64,000 nucleotides of DNA from Streptomyces caatingaensis (GCF_001187435.1 NZ_LFXA01000010.1:62001-126000), one strand, 5' to 3'. Shown: positions 35,927 to 44,861, counted from the stretch's first letter. Made by a program: numbers and translations. The notes: a model not told the origin generated them from the sequence alone.

Positions 35927-36670
35927 CTATGCCTCGGGGCGCAGCATGGGCGGGTTCAGCAGGGTGGCGCCGCCGGCGCGGAAGAGCTGTGCCGGGCGGC
36001 CGCCCTGGCGCGTGGTGGTGCCGCCGGTGGGCACGAGGAAGCCCGGGGTGCCGGTGACCTTGCGGTGGAAGTTGCGCGGGTCGAGCGCCACGCCCCAGAC
36101 CGCCTCGTAGACCCGGCGCAGCTCCCCGACGGTGAACTCCTGGGGACAGAAGGCGGTGGCCAGCGAGGAGTACTCGATCTTGGAGCGGGCGCGCTCGACT
36201 CCGTCGGCGAGGATGCGGGCGTGGTCGAAGGCGAGCGGGGCGGCCTCGACGCCGTCCTGGCCCAGCAGGTCCTCCACGGGGGCCCAGCGCACGCTGTGCG
36301 CGTCGCCGCCCGCCCGCGGGGCGGGCAGGTCCGGCGCGAGCGCGAGGTGGGCCACGCTGACCACGCGCATGCGGGGGTCGCGCCGGGGGTCGCCGTAGGT
36401 GGCGAGCTGTTCCAGGTGCGCGGCGTTGGCGGGGGCCGGGCAGGCCGGGTCGTTGACGTGCAGCCCGGTCTCCTCGGCCAGCTCGCGGGCGGCGGCCGTC
36501 GCCAGGTCCTCGTCGCCCCGGACGAATCCGCCCGGCAGCGCCCACCTGCCCTGGAAGGGCGGCTCACCGCGGCGGACGGCCAGGGCGCACAGGGCGTGGC
36601 GGCGTACGGTGAGCACGACCAGGTCGACGGTGACGGCGAAGGGCGGGAAGGCCGACGGGTCGTAGGGCAT
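35927..36670 (-). CDS. NUDIX-domain protein, NrtR-like (possible transcriptional regulator)
   Basis: The 247-residue protein has an intact Nudix box (GFVRGDEDLATAAARELAEETGL, matching Gx5Ex7REUxEExGU) in residues ~40-65. A C-terminal winged-helix-like region follows (FTVGELRRVYEAVWGVALDPRNFHRKV). This architecture is that of NrtR, an ADP-ribose-sensing repressor of NAD metabolism. An intact box means hydrolase activity is possible. The ATG at 36670 is chosen because conservation starts there. A near-palindrome lies 10-32 nt upstream. Confidence 0.82.
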   Translation of the reverse strand: MPYDPSAFPPFAVTVDLVVLTVRRHALCALAVRRGEPPFQGRWALPGGFVRGDEDLATAAARELAEETGLHVNDPACPAPANAAHLEQLATYGDPRRDPRMRVVSVAHLALAPDLPAPRAGGDAHSVRWAPVEDLLGQDGVEAAPLAFDHARILADGVERARSKIEYSSLATAFCPQEFTVGELRRVYEAVWGVALDPRNFHRKVTGTPGFLVPTGGTTTRQGGRPAQLFRAGGATLLNPPMLRPEA

Positions 36671-36679
36671 GACGCGATC

Positions 36680-36702
36680 ATAGTCGTCTGCCTGACGATA
36701 AT
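36680..36702. promoter_or_regulatory. Near-palindromic operator candidate upstream of the NrtR-like gene
   Basis: ATAGTCGTCTG...CTGACGATAAT forms a 23-bp imperfect palindrome with 8 of 11 complementary pairs. It lies just upstream of the start codon and resembles AT-flanked NrtR-type operators. Confidence 0.45.
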
Positions 36703-36767
36703 CAGGTTCTTGTCCAACGGCGGCCGCGACCGGCGACGGGCCTCCCGGGTGGCCGCTGGGCATGCGG

Positions 36768-38807
36768 TCACACCCCCAGCTGGAGGCCGTCGGCGGCCTC
36801 CTCGACCATGCCGAGGCCGAGCCTGCTGATCCGTACGGCGAACGGCCGCCCGGCCACGCTGAGCCCCGTGAACCGCAGGGCGCCGAGCGGCGCCGAGCCG
36901 GGCGGGCGGACGGTCACCCCGCCGGACGGGACGTCGGGCCGCACACCGGCGAAGGCGGTCAGCAGCTGGACGACGCCCGCGGCGGCCACCGCGGCCGGCC
37001 GGCAGGCCGCCGGGTGCGGCAGCGGCGCGCTGCCCGCGGTGCGCTGCTCCCCCGCGTACATCTCGGGGAGCCGGTGGCCGAAGGTCTCGGCGGCGTCGAG
37101 CACGCCGCGCGCCAGCCCGCCCGCCTCCCGCTCGAACCCGGCGGCCGCGAGCCCCGCCACGGCCACGGCCGTCTCGTGGACGCGCACGGCTCCGCCGCGG
37201 TGCCCGAGGGGGTTGTGGCCGGGCTCCTTGGTGCCGAGGCCGCGCAGGCCCCAGCCGGAGTCGAGGGACGGGCTGCCCAGGAGGCGGGCCAGCTGCTCGG
37301 TGCGCACGCGGTCCAGCAGCCCGGGGGCGAAGGTGCCGCCGGCGGTGAGGCCGGTGTCGAGGAGGTGGGCGGCGGCACAGCCCAGGTGGGGCACCGGCCG
37401 CCCGTCGGGGGTGACGGCCGCCGCCGGCCGGCCGCCGCCGCGGTCGTCGACCCAGAAGTCCTCGCGGAAGCGGCGCCGGAGGTCGGCGGCCCACTCCCGC
37501 CACTCCCGGGCGCCGGGACGGCCGTGCGCCTCCAGCAGGTCGGCGCCGAGCAGGGCCGCCCGGTGGGCGTGGGCCTGTACTTCACAGCGGTACGGCCCGC
37601 CGGGGTGGGGGTCGGCGAGGTATCCGCCCTCGCCGGCCGCCGCGCGCAGCCAGGCCAGGCAGCGCTCCGCGGCCGGGAGCAGCGGCTCCAGCTCCTGGCC
37701 GGGCAGCCCCCAGCGCCAGGCCTCGGCGAGCACGGCCGGGAACAGGAGCGTCGCCTCGACGCCGGTGCACCCCGGGGGCAGGTGGGCGCCGGCGTGCCGC
37801 AGCGCCCCGGGGATGCGGCCCCGGTCGGGGCCGGGGCCCGGGAGCTGGGTGCGCGCCAGGGTGCGCAGCGTCCCCGCGGCGAGGCGCGTGCCGAGGGGCA
37901 GGGTCATCCGGGCCGCCCACAGGGCCTCGGCGGGGGCCAGGTGACCGCAGCGCCAGGGGACGCCGGCGGCGAGGTGGGCGTCGCCCGGGATCTGCCGGTC
38001 GCGGACGAGGAGGGCGCGCAGGTCGTCGAGGGTGGCGGCGAACAGGGCGGCGGTCCGGGGATCGTCGCCCTCCGCCTGGGCGTCCCCCCAGGGGGCGCCG
38101 CCGCGGGCGGCGGAGCCGGGGACGGGGAGCGGCCTGCCGGGGGTCTCCGGCCGGACCCGGAGCTCGATGCTCCGTGCGCCGCCGGGCGGCAGCCGTATCT
38201 CCCAGCACAGCAGGCCCGCCGAGGCCAGGACGTCGTCGGGCGCGGGGTCGGCCGTCACCACCGCGTCCAGCCCGGGGGCCGACCAGCGCAGCCCGGAGGC
38301 GTGCACGGCGGCGGGGAGCTCGGGGGCCGCGGCGCCGGTGGCGACGGCGCCCAGCTCGGCCAGGTCCGTCCCGAGGGACACCTCGACGCCGAGCCTGGCC
38401 TCGCGGACGGCGGCGCTGCGCAGGGTGATGCGCTCGGTGCCCTCCGCGTCGCGGAGCCGCTCGACGGTGACGGCGGGGTCCGGGCCGTCGTCCGCGGCGG
38501 TGCGCACCGCGCCCACGAAGCGGGCCCGGCCCGCGTCCGTCAACCGGCCCTGGAGCGGCACCGGTTCGACTCCGTCCACCCTGATCAGGCACCGGGCCAG
38601 CAGGCGCCGCCCGTTCCGGTAGAAGCCGTCGAGGCCCTCGCCGGTGAGCTGCCCCCGCTCGCCGGAGATCGCGAGGGCGGGCAGGGCGACGCAGATCAGC
38701 GCCGCGTGCACCGGCTGCGGGCCCGGGGGCCGGGCGGAGCCGGCGGGCCGCTGCCGGGGCGCTGCCGGGCGGGGGACGGACGGTGTGTGGGTGGCGGTGC
38801 CTTGCAC
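36768..38807 (-). CDS. Glycogen debranching-like protein (amylo-alpha-1,6-glucosidase family)
   Basis: The 679-residue protein has an N-terminal beta-rich domain of the GDE_N_bis type (residues ~40-250, ISGERGQLTGEGLDGFYRNGRRLLARCLIRVDG). An (alpha/alpha)6 barrel follows (~290-640) with typical segments (GVEATLLFPAVLAEAWRWG; SGWGLRGLGTKEPGHNPLGHRGGAVRVHETA). Family members hydrolyse branch points of glycogen or similar glucans. I cannot place the catalytic acids with certainty. The GTG at 38807 has GGGAG upstream. It lies beside the NUDIX gene, on the same strand and with a 97-nt gap. Confidence 0.82.
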   Translation of the reverse strand: MQGTATHTPSVPRPAAPRQRPAGSARPPGPQPVHAALICVALPALAISGERGQLTGEGLDGFYRNGRRLLARCLIRVDGVEPVPLQGRLTDAGRARFVGAVRTAADDGPDPAVTVERLRDAEGTERITLRSAAVREARLGVEVSLGTDLAELGAVATGAAAPELPAAVHASGLRWSAPGLDAVVTADPAPDDVLASAGLLCWEIRLPPGGARSIELRVRPETPGRPLPVPGSAARGGAPWGDAQAEGDDPRTAALFAATLDDLRALLVRDRQIPGDAHLAAGVPWRCGHLAPAEALWAARMTLPLGTRLAAGTLRTLARTQLPGPGPDRGRIPGALRHAGAHLPPGCTGVEATLLFPAVLAEAWRWGLPGQELEPLLPAAERCLAWLRAAAGEGGYLADPHPGGPYRCEVQAHAHRAALLGADLLEAHGRPGAREWREWAADLRRRFREDFWVDDRGGGRPAAAVTPDGRPVPHLGCAAAHLLDTGLTAGGTFAPGLLDRVRTEQLARLLGSPSLDSGWGLRGLGTKEPGHNPLGHRGGAVRVHETAVAVAGLAAAGFEREAGGLARGVLDAAETFGHRLPEMYAGEQRTAGSAPLPHPAACRPAAVAAAGVVQLLTAFAGVRPDVPSGGVTVRPPGSAPLGALRFTGLSVAGRPFAVRISRLGLGMVEEAADGLQLGV

Positions 38808-38946
38808 GGGTCTGCGCTCCCTGTGGAGGTCACGGGCCGGGACGGCGGACGTGGGCGGACGGCGGACGGCGACGGCCGCGGACGAGGCCACTCAGGTGAA
38901 CGGCACGGGCGCCGCCGAGGTCACGGGGGTCCGGACGTGTCCCGGG

Positions 38947-40302
38947 TCACCTTCGGTCGCGGGCCGCGCGCCGTCCCGGCTGGCGGCGGGCGCGCGGCTT
39001 CCCCTCCGGCCCGCCCGTGGCCGGGCCGGAGCCGTCGGTGTCGCCGCGCGGCCTGCGACGCGGTGGCCGGGAGGCGGCCGTCCGGTGCGGCCCGTCCGCC
39101 GTGGCGGGGCCGTCGTCCCCGGCGGCGCCGGCCGCTTCCAGGACGGCCCGGTCCGCCCGTTCCCGCCGCAGGCACTCGCGCAGGGCCTCCGGGTCGAGGC
39201 CCTCGTTGCAGGCGTGGTGCAGGAGTTGGGCGAAGAGGTAGTCGGGGTCGGCGGTCAGCGCCCGGCCGAGGGTGATCTTGGCTTCCGCGTGCTCGCCGCC
39301 GGCCCAGGCGATCCAGCCCGCCAGGGTCAGGGGCGCGGCGGCGTGCTCCGTGTAGGGCGGCACGCAGCGGCGGGCGAGGGCGCGCCACAGCCGCAGGGTG
39401 GCGGGCAGCCGTGGGCCCTCCATCCACTCGGCGGCGCGGTCGCGGGCGACGCGGTCCTGGAGGCCGAGGACGATCGCCGCGGCCTCGTCGGCGGAGACCA
39501 GGCCGTCGTCCCGCGCGTCGGCCTCCGGGGGCGGGCCGGCGGGCGGGGTGTCGTCGAAGCGCCGCAGCACCAGCTCGGCCAGGGCCAGCGTCTCGTGCCG
39601 CACGGTCCCGCAGTCGGCGCCCAGCATGCGCGGGAGGAGCTCGGCCGCGGCGGCGTCCAGGGCGCACCGCTGTTCCTCGGCCGCCCGTCCGGTGAGCGGG
39701 GCGAGGCGGGCCTCGACCTCGCGCAGTGATCCGCAGACCCGCATCCCGGCGTAGGCGGCGGCCGCCGCCATGACCGAGGTGCCGGGCGTGGTCAGGGGGG
39801 TGCCGTCGGGCGGGCAGCAGCGGGGGTCGGGGCAGCAGTACGACCAGAAGCGGCCGCCGGACAGGCACAGCGCCTCGAACACCGGCACGTCGAGGGCGCC
39901 GCAGGCGATTCTCAGGCGCTGGGCGAGCGGCCGCAGCCGCTCCATGACGGCCTGGCCCGTCTCCCCCTCCGCCGGGTCCTGGCAGAGGTAGAGGACGATC
40001 CCGTCGGGGGTGGTGCCGCGCTTCGTGCTCGCCGTGACGAGGGTGCGGGCGAGCTGGTCGGAGACGAAGGGCCATTCCCTGGCGTCCGCCGGGATGCCGA
40101 GCCTGAGCCGGCCGCCGAAGCGCCTGCGCTCGCCGTGGAGCGCCATCATGACGATGCTGTCGTCGGGGTGGAAGCCGAGCAAGTACGGGAGCGCGTCGGC
40201 CAGTTCGGCCGGGGTGCGCAGGGTGACGTGGGTCTCCGCGGGCGGTTCCCAGGCGGAGGACGGCGGGGACGGGGGACCGGCTGGTTCGTTGTGGTGGGCC
40301 AT
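38947..40302 (-). CDS. DUF4192 domain-containing protein
   Basis: The 451-residue protein shows the DUF4192 start (LRTPAELADALPYLLGFHPDDSIVMMALHG) and several family cysteines (CCPDPRCCPPDG). A C-terminal region resembles TPR-like helices (GEHAEAKITLGRALTADPDYLFAQLLHHACNEG). The last ~55 residues are Arg/Gly/Pro-rich low complexity. The function is unknown. Frequent neighbours of this family in actinobacteria are DNA-metabolism genes, and here recQ is divergent across a 151-nt spacer. The ATG at 40302 is plausible but its ribosome site is weak; an ATG eight codons downstream is an alternative. Confidence 0.82.
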   Translation of the reverse strand: MAHHNEPAGPPSPPSSAWEPPAETHVTLRTPAELADALPYLLGFHPDDSIVMMALHGERRRFGGRLRLGIPADAREWPFVSDQLARTLVTASTKRGTTPDGIVLYLCQDPAEGETGQAVMERLRPLAQRLRIACGALDVPVFEALCLSGGRFWSYCCPDPRCCPPDGTPLTTPGTSVMAAAAAYAGMRVCGSLREVEARLAPLTGRAAEEQRCALDAAAAELLPRMLGADCGTVRHETLALAELVLRRFDDTPPAGPPPEADARDDGLVSADEAAAIVLGLQDRVARDRAAEWMEGPRLPATLRLWRALARRCVPPYTEHAAAPLTLAGWIAWAGGEHAEAKITLGRALTADPDYLFAQLLHHACNEGLDPEALRECLRRERADRAVLEAAGAAGDDGPATADGPHRTAASRPPRRRPRGDTDGSGPATGGPEGKPRARRQPGRRAARDRR

Positions 40303-40453
40303 GGCCCGAGCGTCCCGCAGGTCCGCCTGAACCCACCAGCCCTGTGGATATCGCGGATATTGTCGTACGAATCCCTGTGGACAAGGCTGCCGCGCGACCG
40401 CCCTCCCACGGCCTCGTTCGCGCGTTGTCAGTGGCCTCGTGTTGCATAGGGAC

Positions 40454-42619
40454 ATGAGCAACGAAGCCCTGCGCACCGCCGCCGACGCCGTCCTCGCCCG
40501 TCTCGTGGGCGACACCACCGGCACGGCCGTGCTGCGCGAGGACCAGTGGCGGGCGATCGAGGCCCTGGTGGCCGACCGCCGCCGCGCCCTGGTCGTCCAG
40601 CGCACCGGCTGGGGCAAGTCCGCGGTGTACTTCGTCGCCACCGCGCTGCTGCGCGAGCGCGGCGGCGGCCCCACCGTGATCGTCTCGCCGCTGCTCGCGC
40701 TGATGCGCAACCAGGTGGAGGCGGCCGCCCGGGCCGGGATCCACGCGCGCACGATCAACTCCTCCAACACCGAGGAGTGGGACGGGATCCAGGCCGAGGT
40801 CGCCGCCGGCGCGGTCGACGTGCTGCTCGTCTCCCCGGAGCGGCTGAACAACCCGGATTTCCGCGACAACGTGCTGCCCAAGCTCGCGGCCGCCACCGGC
40901 CTCCTGGTGGTGGACGAGGCGCACTGCATCTCCGACTGGGGCCACGACTTCCGTCCCGACTACCGCCGGCTGCGCACCATGCTCGCCGAGCTGCCCCCGG
41001 GCGTCCCCGTCCTGGCCACCACCGCCACGGCGAACGCCCGGGTCACCGCCGACGTCGCCGAGCAGCTGGGCACGGGCGAGGGCGCCGACCGGGCGCTGGT
41101 GCTGCGCGGGCCGCTGGACAGGGAGAGCCTGAGCCTGGGCGTCCTGCGGCTCCCGGACGCGGCCCACCGGCTGGCCTGGCTCGCCGACCACCTGGCCGAG
41201 CTGCCCGGTTCCGGGATCGTCTACACCCTGACGGTCGCCGCCGCCGAGGAGGTGACGGCCTTCCTGCGCCGCCGCGGCCACGCCGTCACCGCGTACACCG
41301 GCAAGACGGAGAACGCCGACCGCCAGCAGGCGGAGGAGGATCTGCTCGCCAACCGCGTCAAGGCCCTGGTCGCGACCTCCGCCCTCGGCATGGGCTTCGA
41401 CAAGCCCGACCTCGGCTTCGTCGTCCACCTGGGCTCGCCCTCCTCCCCCATCGCCTACTACCAGCAGGTGGGCCGCGCCGGCCGCGGCGTCGAGCACGCC
41501 GAGGTGCTGCTGCTCCCCGGCCGCGAGGACGAGGCGATCTGGACGTACTTCGCGTCGCTGGCCTTCCCGCCCGAGGAGCAGGTGCGCCGCACGCTGGACG
41601 TGCTGGCCGCCGCCGACCGCCCGCTGTCGCTGCCCGCCCTGGAGCCGCTGGTGGAGCTGCGCCGCTCCCGGCTGGAGACCATGCTCAAGGTGCTCGACGT
41701 GGACGGCGCCGTCCGCCGGGTGCGCGGCGGCTGGACGGCCACGGGCCGGCCGTGGACGTACGACGCGGAGCGCTACGCCTGGGTGGCCCGGCAGCGCGCG
41801 GCCGAGCAGCAGGCCATGCGCGACTACGCGACGACGACGCAGTGCCGGATGGAGTTCCTGCGCCGCCGGCTGGACGACGAGGCGGCGGCCCCCTGCGGCC
41901 GGTGCGACAACTGCGCGGGCCCGCGCTTCGGCGGCGAGGTCTCGCCGGAGGCGCTGGAGTCCTCCCGGGGCGAGCTGGGCCGGCCCGGGGTCGAGGTCGA
42001 GCCGCGCCGGATGTGGCCCACGGGCATGGCCGCGGTCGGGGTGGACCTCAAGGGCCGCATCCCGCCCGGCGACCAGGCCGCTCCCGGCCGGGCGCTGGGC
42101 CGCCTCTCCGACATCGGCTGGGGCAACCGGCTCCGCCCCCTGCTGGCGCCCCACGCGCCGGACGGCCGGATTCCGGACGATGTGGCCGCCGCGGTGGTCA
42201 CGGTGCTCGCCGACTGGGCCCGTGGGCCCGGCGGTTGGGCCTCCGGCGCCCCCGACGCCCCCGCGCGGCCGGTGGGCGTGGTCACCGTGGACTCCCGCAC
42301 CCGGCCCCGGCTGATCCGCTCGCTCGGCGAACACATCGCGGCGGTGGGACGCATGCCCCTCCTCGGCTCGGTGGAGTACCGCGCGGGCGCGGCGGACGCC
42401 CCCGTGCCGCGCAGCAACAGCGCGCAGCGGCTGCGCGCGCTGGACGGGGCGCTGGAGGTGCCGCCCGCCCTCGCCGCGGCGCTGGCCGGCGCCGAGGGGC
42501 CGGTGCTGCTCGTGGACGACCTGACGGAGACCGGCTGGACGCTGGCGGTGGCCGCGCGGCTGCTGCGCCGGGCCGGCGCGGAAGGGGTGTTCCCCTTGGT
42601 GCTGGCCGTGCAGGGCTGA
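40454..42619 (+). CDS. recQ: RecQ family ATP-dependent DNA helicase with C-terminal phosphoribosyltransferase-like domain
   Basis: The 721-residue protein is a 3'-5' superfamily 2 helicase. Walker A is the variant QRTGWGKS, motif II reads DEAHCISDWGHDFR, and motif VI lies in YYQQVGRAGR. A zinc-binding CGRCDNC follows at ~480. Instead of a normal RQC-HRDC end, residues ~560-721 resemble a ComF/type I phosphoribosyltransferase, with the PRPP-loop pattern VLLVDDLTETGWT at 684-696. The ATG at 40454 fits the conserved start. It likely acts in recombination and repair. Confidence 0.9.
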   Translation: MSNEALRTAADAVLARLVGDTTGTAVLREDQWRAIEALVADRRRALVVQRTGWGKSAVYFVATALLRERGGGPTVIVSPLLALMRNQVEAAARAGIHARTINSSNTEEWDGIQAEVAAGAVDVLLVSPERLNNPDFRDNVLPKLAAATGLLVVDEAHCISDWGHDFRPDYRRLRTMLAELPPGVPVLATTATANARVTADVAEQLGTGEGADRALVLRGPLDRESLSLGVLRLPDAAHRLAWLADHLAELPGSGIVYTLTVAAAEEVTAFLRRRGHAVTAYTGKTENADRQQAEEDLLANRVKALVATSALGMGFDKPDLGFVVHLGSPSSPIAYYQQVGRAGRGVEHAEVLLLPGREDEAIWTYFASLAFPPEEQVRRTLDVLAAADRPLSLPALEPLVELRRSRLETMLKVLDVDGAVRRVRGGWTATGRPWTYDAERYAWVARQRAAEQQAMRDYATTTQCRMEFLRRRLDDEAAAPCGRCDNCAGPRFGGEVSPEALESSRGELGRPGVEVEPRRMWPTGMAAVGVDLKGRIPPGDQAAPGRALGRLSDIGWGNRLRPLLAPHAPDGRIPDDVAAAVVTVLADWARGPGGWASGAPDAPARPVGVVTVDSRTRPRLIRSLGEHIAAVGRMPLLGSVEYRAGAADAPVPRSNSAQRLRALDGALEVPPALAAALAGAEGPVLLVDDLTETGWTLAVAARLLRRAGAEGVFPLVLAVQG

Positions 42620-42832
42620 CCAGGGGCGCGGCCGGGGAGGCCGGCGGCCGGAAGCGGACCGCCGGATACCGGTCAGTGGCGCCAATTGATCGTTGCCGTA
42701 CGGCGGCCGGGGCCGCGAGAATTGAACCGGCTCCCCGCGCCCGCCCGTTCACGGCCTGCCGGGCCGCCGTCTCCTGTCCTCGTTGCCGTTTCCCCGTGCG
42801 GATCCGCCGGGGGCGCAGACGAAGGGAGAACC

Positions 42833-43411
42833 ATGGCCTTCGGTCCCGCTCCGTCCCGGTCCGCCGGCCCGGCCACGCGCCCCGGCCGGCTGCTCGAGCC
42901 CGCAGAGTGGGCCGCCGCCGGAATTCCCCTGCTGCGCAATCCGCGTGAGGTCGTCACCGGGCTGCACGCCCGGCACCTGCCGACGCCCTCCACGGCCGTG
43001 GTCGCCGTCCTCGGGCCGGACGAACGGCTGGCGGCCAGCGCCTCGTTCGCCCGCCGGGGCGGTCCGCCCGACGGCTGGGAGCTGCGCAACGAACTCCTCG
43101 CCCAGCTGCGCCGGGTGATCCCGCACGACCTGCGCAGGCGCTCACCGGTGCGGACGGCCGTACTCCTCTACTGCCGTGACGGGGACGGCCGTTGGACGGA
43201 GGAGGACGGCGCCTGGATGTGGGGGCTGCGCGACGCCTGCACCCTGCATGGGCTGCGCTGCGGCGCGTACATCACGCTGACGGAGGCGGGCTGGCGGATC
43301 CTGGGCGAGGGCCGCAGTGGACGGCGCCCGCGGTCGGCCGCGCGCCCCGCCATGCGCCTGGACACCGACTGCCCGGGGACCGTGGTGCACCGCCGCGCCG
43401 CGGCGCGGTGA
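42833..43411 (+). CDS. Hypothetical protein, possibly a degenerate RadC/JAB-fold protein
   Basis: I do not recognise a named family for this 192-residue protein. The order of segments resembles the RadC/MPN fold: VVAVLGPDERLAASASF (like the first beta hairpin), AVLLYCRDGDGRWTEEDGAWMWGLRDACTLHGLRCGAYI (where RadC has HNHPSG...D...L...LGI), then LTEAGW. The zinc ligands HxH of RadC are missing. The ATG at 42833 follows AAGGGAG. It lies directly downstream of recQ on the same strand with a 213-nt gap. The C-terminus is Arg-rich. Confidence 0.75.
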   Translation: MAFGPAPSRSAGPATRPGRLLEPAEWAAAGIPLLRNPREVVTGLHARHLPTPSTAVVAVLGPDERLAASASFARRGGPPDGWELRNELLAQLRRVIPHDLRRRSPVRTAVLLYCRDGDGRWTEEDGAWMWGLRDACTLHGLRCGAYITLTEAGWRILGEGRSGRRPRSAARPAMRLDTDCPGTVVHRRAAAR

Positions 43412-43501
43412 CGCGCGGGCCGGAGGCCGGGCGGCCGGCGGGCAGGCGAGAGCGCCCCGCGGGCCGTATGCCCGTGGGGACGCCGCCGCGCAAACCGGCC
43501 G

Positions 43502-44092
43502 TCAGACGCCCACGGACAGCAGGGCGTTGACCCGCTGCGGGTCGCCGCAGACGACCAGCAGGGCACCGGCCCGCTTCAGCGCCGCGGGCAGCGCCCGGGT
43601 CACCTCGGCGTCCGCGCCGCCGTTGACCGCGACGACCACGACCGGACGGCCGGCCACCCGGTCCGCCGCGGCGTCGGCGTAGAAGACGTCGTCCGCGGCG
43701 TCGTGCTGCGCCCAGTAGGACGCCTCGCCGAAGGACAGCTCGTGCGCGGCCCAGGGGTGCGGGTCGCCGGTGGTGAGCACCAGGACCTCGCCGGGGGCAC
43801 GGCCGCTGTCGAGCAGCAGGTCGACGGCCTCGTCCGCGGCGTCCAGGGCACCCTCCGCCGGGGCGGGGATCAGCTGGACCTGCGGAGTGGAGGCCGCCGC
43901 GGGGGCCTGCGGCCCGGGCGTGCCGCACCGGGCCGGGGGCGCCGGGCGCGCACCGGGGTTGCCGGGGCGGGGAGCCGCCGGTCGGGGGCCAGGAACGGGT
44001 CGGGGGGTCGGCGCGGTGCGGCCGGCGGCCGGCACAGTGCGGGGACCCGGGACACTCTCGTGAATCTGAGGCTCCTCGGGGATGAGAGGCAT
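43502..44092 (-). CDS. Hypothetical protein resembling the C-terminal domain of a UvrD-type helicase
   Basis: The 196-residue protein has an ~80-residue Pro/Ala/Gly-rich N-terminal half and a folded C-terminal half. The latter (EAVDLLLDSGRAPGEVLVLTTG ... YWAQHDAADDVFYADAA ... RPVVVVAVNG ... ALLVVCGDPQRV) follows the layout of the UvrD_C-like domain of superfamily 1 helicases. The KGLE and YVGLSRA motifs are degraded to VAGR and ALPAALKRA. No ATPase core is present. It probably does not act as a helicase, and its function is unknown. It precedes rnhB on the same strand (58-nt gap). Confidence 0.75.
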   Translation of the reverse strand: MPLIPEEPQIHESVPGPRTVPAAGRTAPTPRPVPGPRPAAPRPGNPGARPAPPARCGTPGPQAPAAASTPQVQLIPAPAEGALDAADEAVDLLLDSGRAPGEVLVLTTGDPHPWAAHELSFGEASYWAQHDAADDVFYADAAADRVAGRPVVVVAVNGGADAEVTRALPAALKRAGALLVVCGDPQRVNALLSVGV

Positions 44093-44150
44093 GGGTTGAT
44101 GTCTATCAAACGCCGGTGCGAGTCGCGTCGGCGGGTGGTGCTTTGGGCGG

Positions 44151-44861
44151 TCAGAAGTCGAAGCCGAGCTGGCCCCTGGCCTCCAAGGCGTTCTCCCGGA
44201 CCGCCTCGGCGACGAGGCGCGGCCGCTTGAGGTGCTGCCACTGGGGCAGCGCGTCCAAATAGGCCCACGACAACCGGTGGTACGGCGTGGGGCCGAGCCG
44301 CTCCAGGGCGGCGCGGTGCACCGGCGACGGGTATCCGGCGTTGTCGCAGAACCCGAAGTCGGTGTGGCCGTCGCCCAGTTGGGCCATCTGCGTGTCCCGC
44401 CTGACCTTGGCGATCACCGACGCCGCGGCCACGGCCACACAGGACTGGTCGCCCTTGATGACCGTCCGGACCTTCCAGGGCTCCCCGAGGTAGTCGTGCT
44501 TGCCGTCGAGGATGACCGCGTCCGGCCGCACCGGCAGGGCCTCCAGCGCGCGGGTGGCCGCCAGCCTGAGCGCCGCCGTCATCCCCTGGGCGTCGATCTC
44601 CTCGGGGGAGGCTTCGCCCAGGGCGTAGGCGGTGACCCAGGACTCCAGCTCCCGGGCGAGCACGAGGCGCCGCTTCGGGGTGAGCAGCTTGGAGTCGGTG
44701 AGTCCCTCGGGCGGCCGGCGCAGGCCCGTGACGGCCGCGCACACCGTGACCGGCCCCGCCCAGGCGCCCCGGCCGACCTCGTCGACGCCGGCGACGACCT
44801 TGGCTCCCGTCGTCGCTCGCAGGGAGCGCTCGACGCTGTGGGTGGGCGGTTGGTAGGGCAT
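44151..44861 (-). CDS. rnhB: Ribonuclease HII
   Basis: The 236-residue protein removes ribonucleotides from RNA-DNA hybrids and misincorporated ribonucleotides from DNA. The active-site motif VDEVGRG is at residues 26-32 (Asp27, Glu28), with further acidic residues in ILDGKHD and DSKLL. The C-terminus (ALEARGQLGFDF) matches the family's PIP-like LGF end. The ATG lies 66 nt after the ADP-ribosylglycohydrolase gene's stop on the same strand. Confidence 0.95.
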   Translation of the reverse strand: MPYQPPTHSVERSLRATTGAKVVAGVDEVGRGAWAGPVTVCAAVTGLRRPPEGLTDSKLLTPKRRLVLARELESWVTAYALGEASPEEIDAQGMTAALRLAATRALEALPVRPDAVILDGKHDYLGEPWKVRTVIKGDQSCVAVAAASVIAKVRRDTQMAQLGDGHTDFGFCDNAGYPSPVHRAALERLGPTPYHRLSWAYLDALPQWQHLKRPRLVAEAVRENALEARGQLGFDF

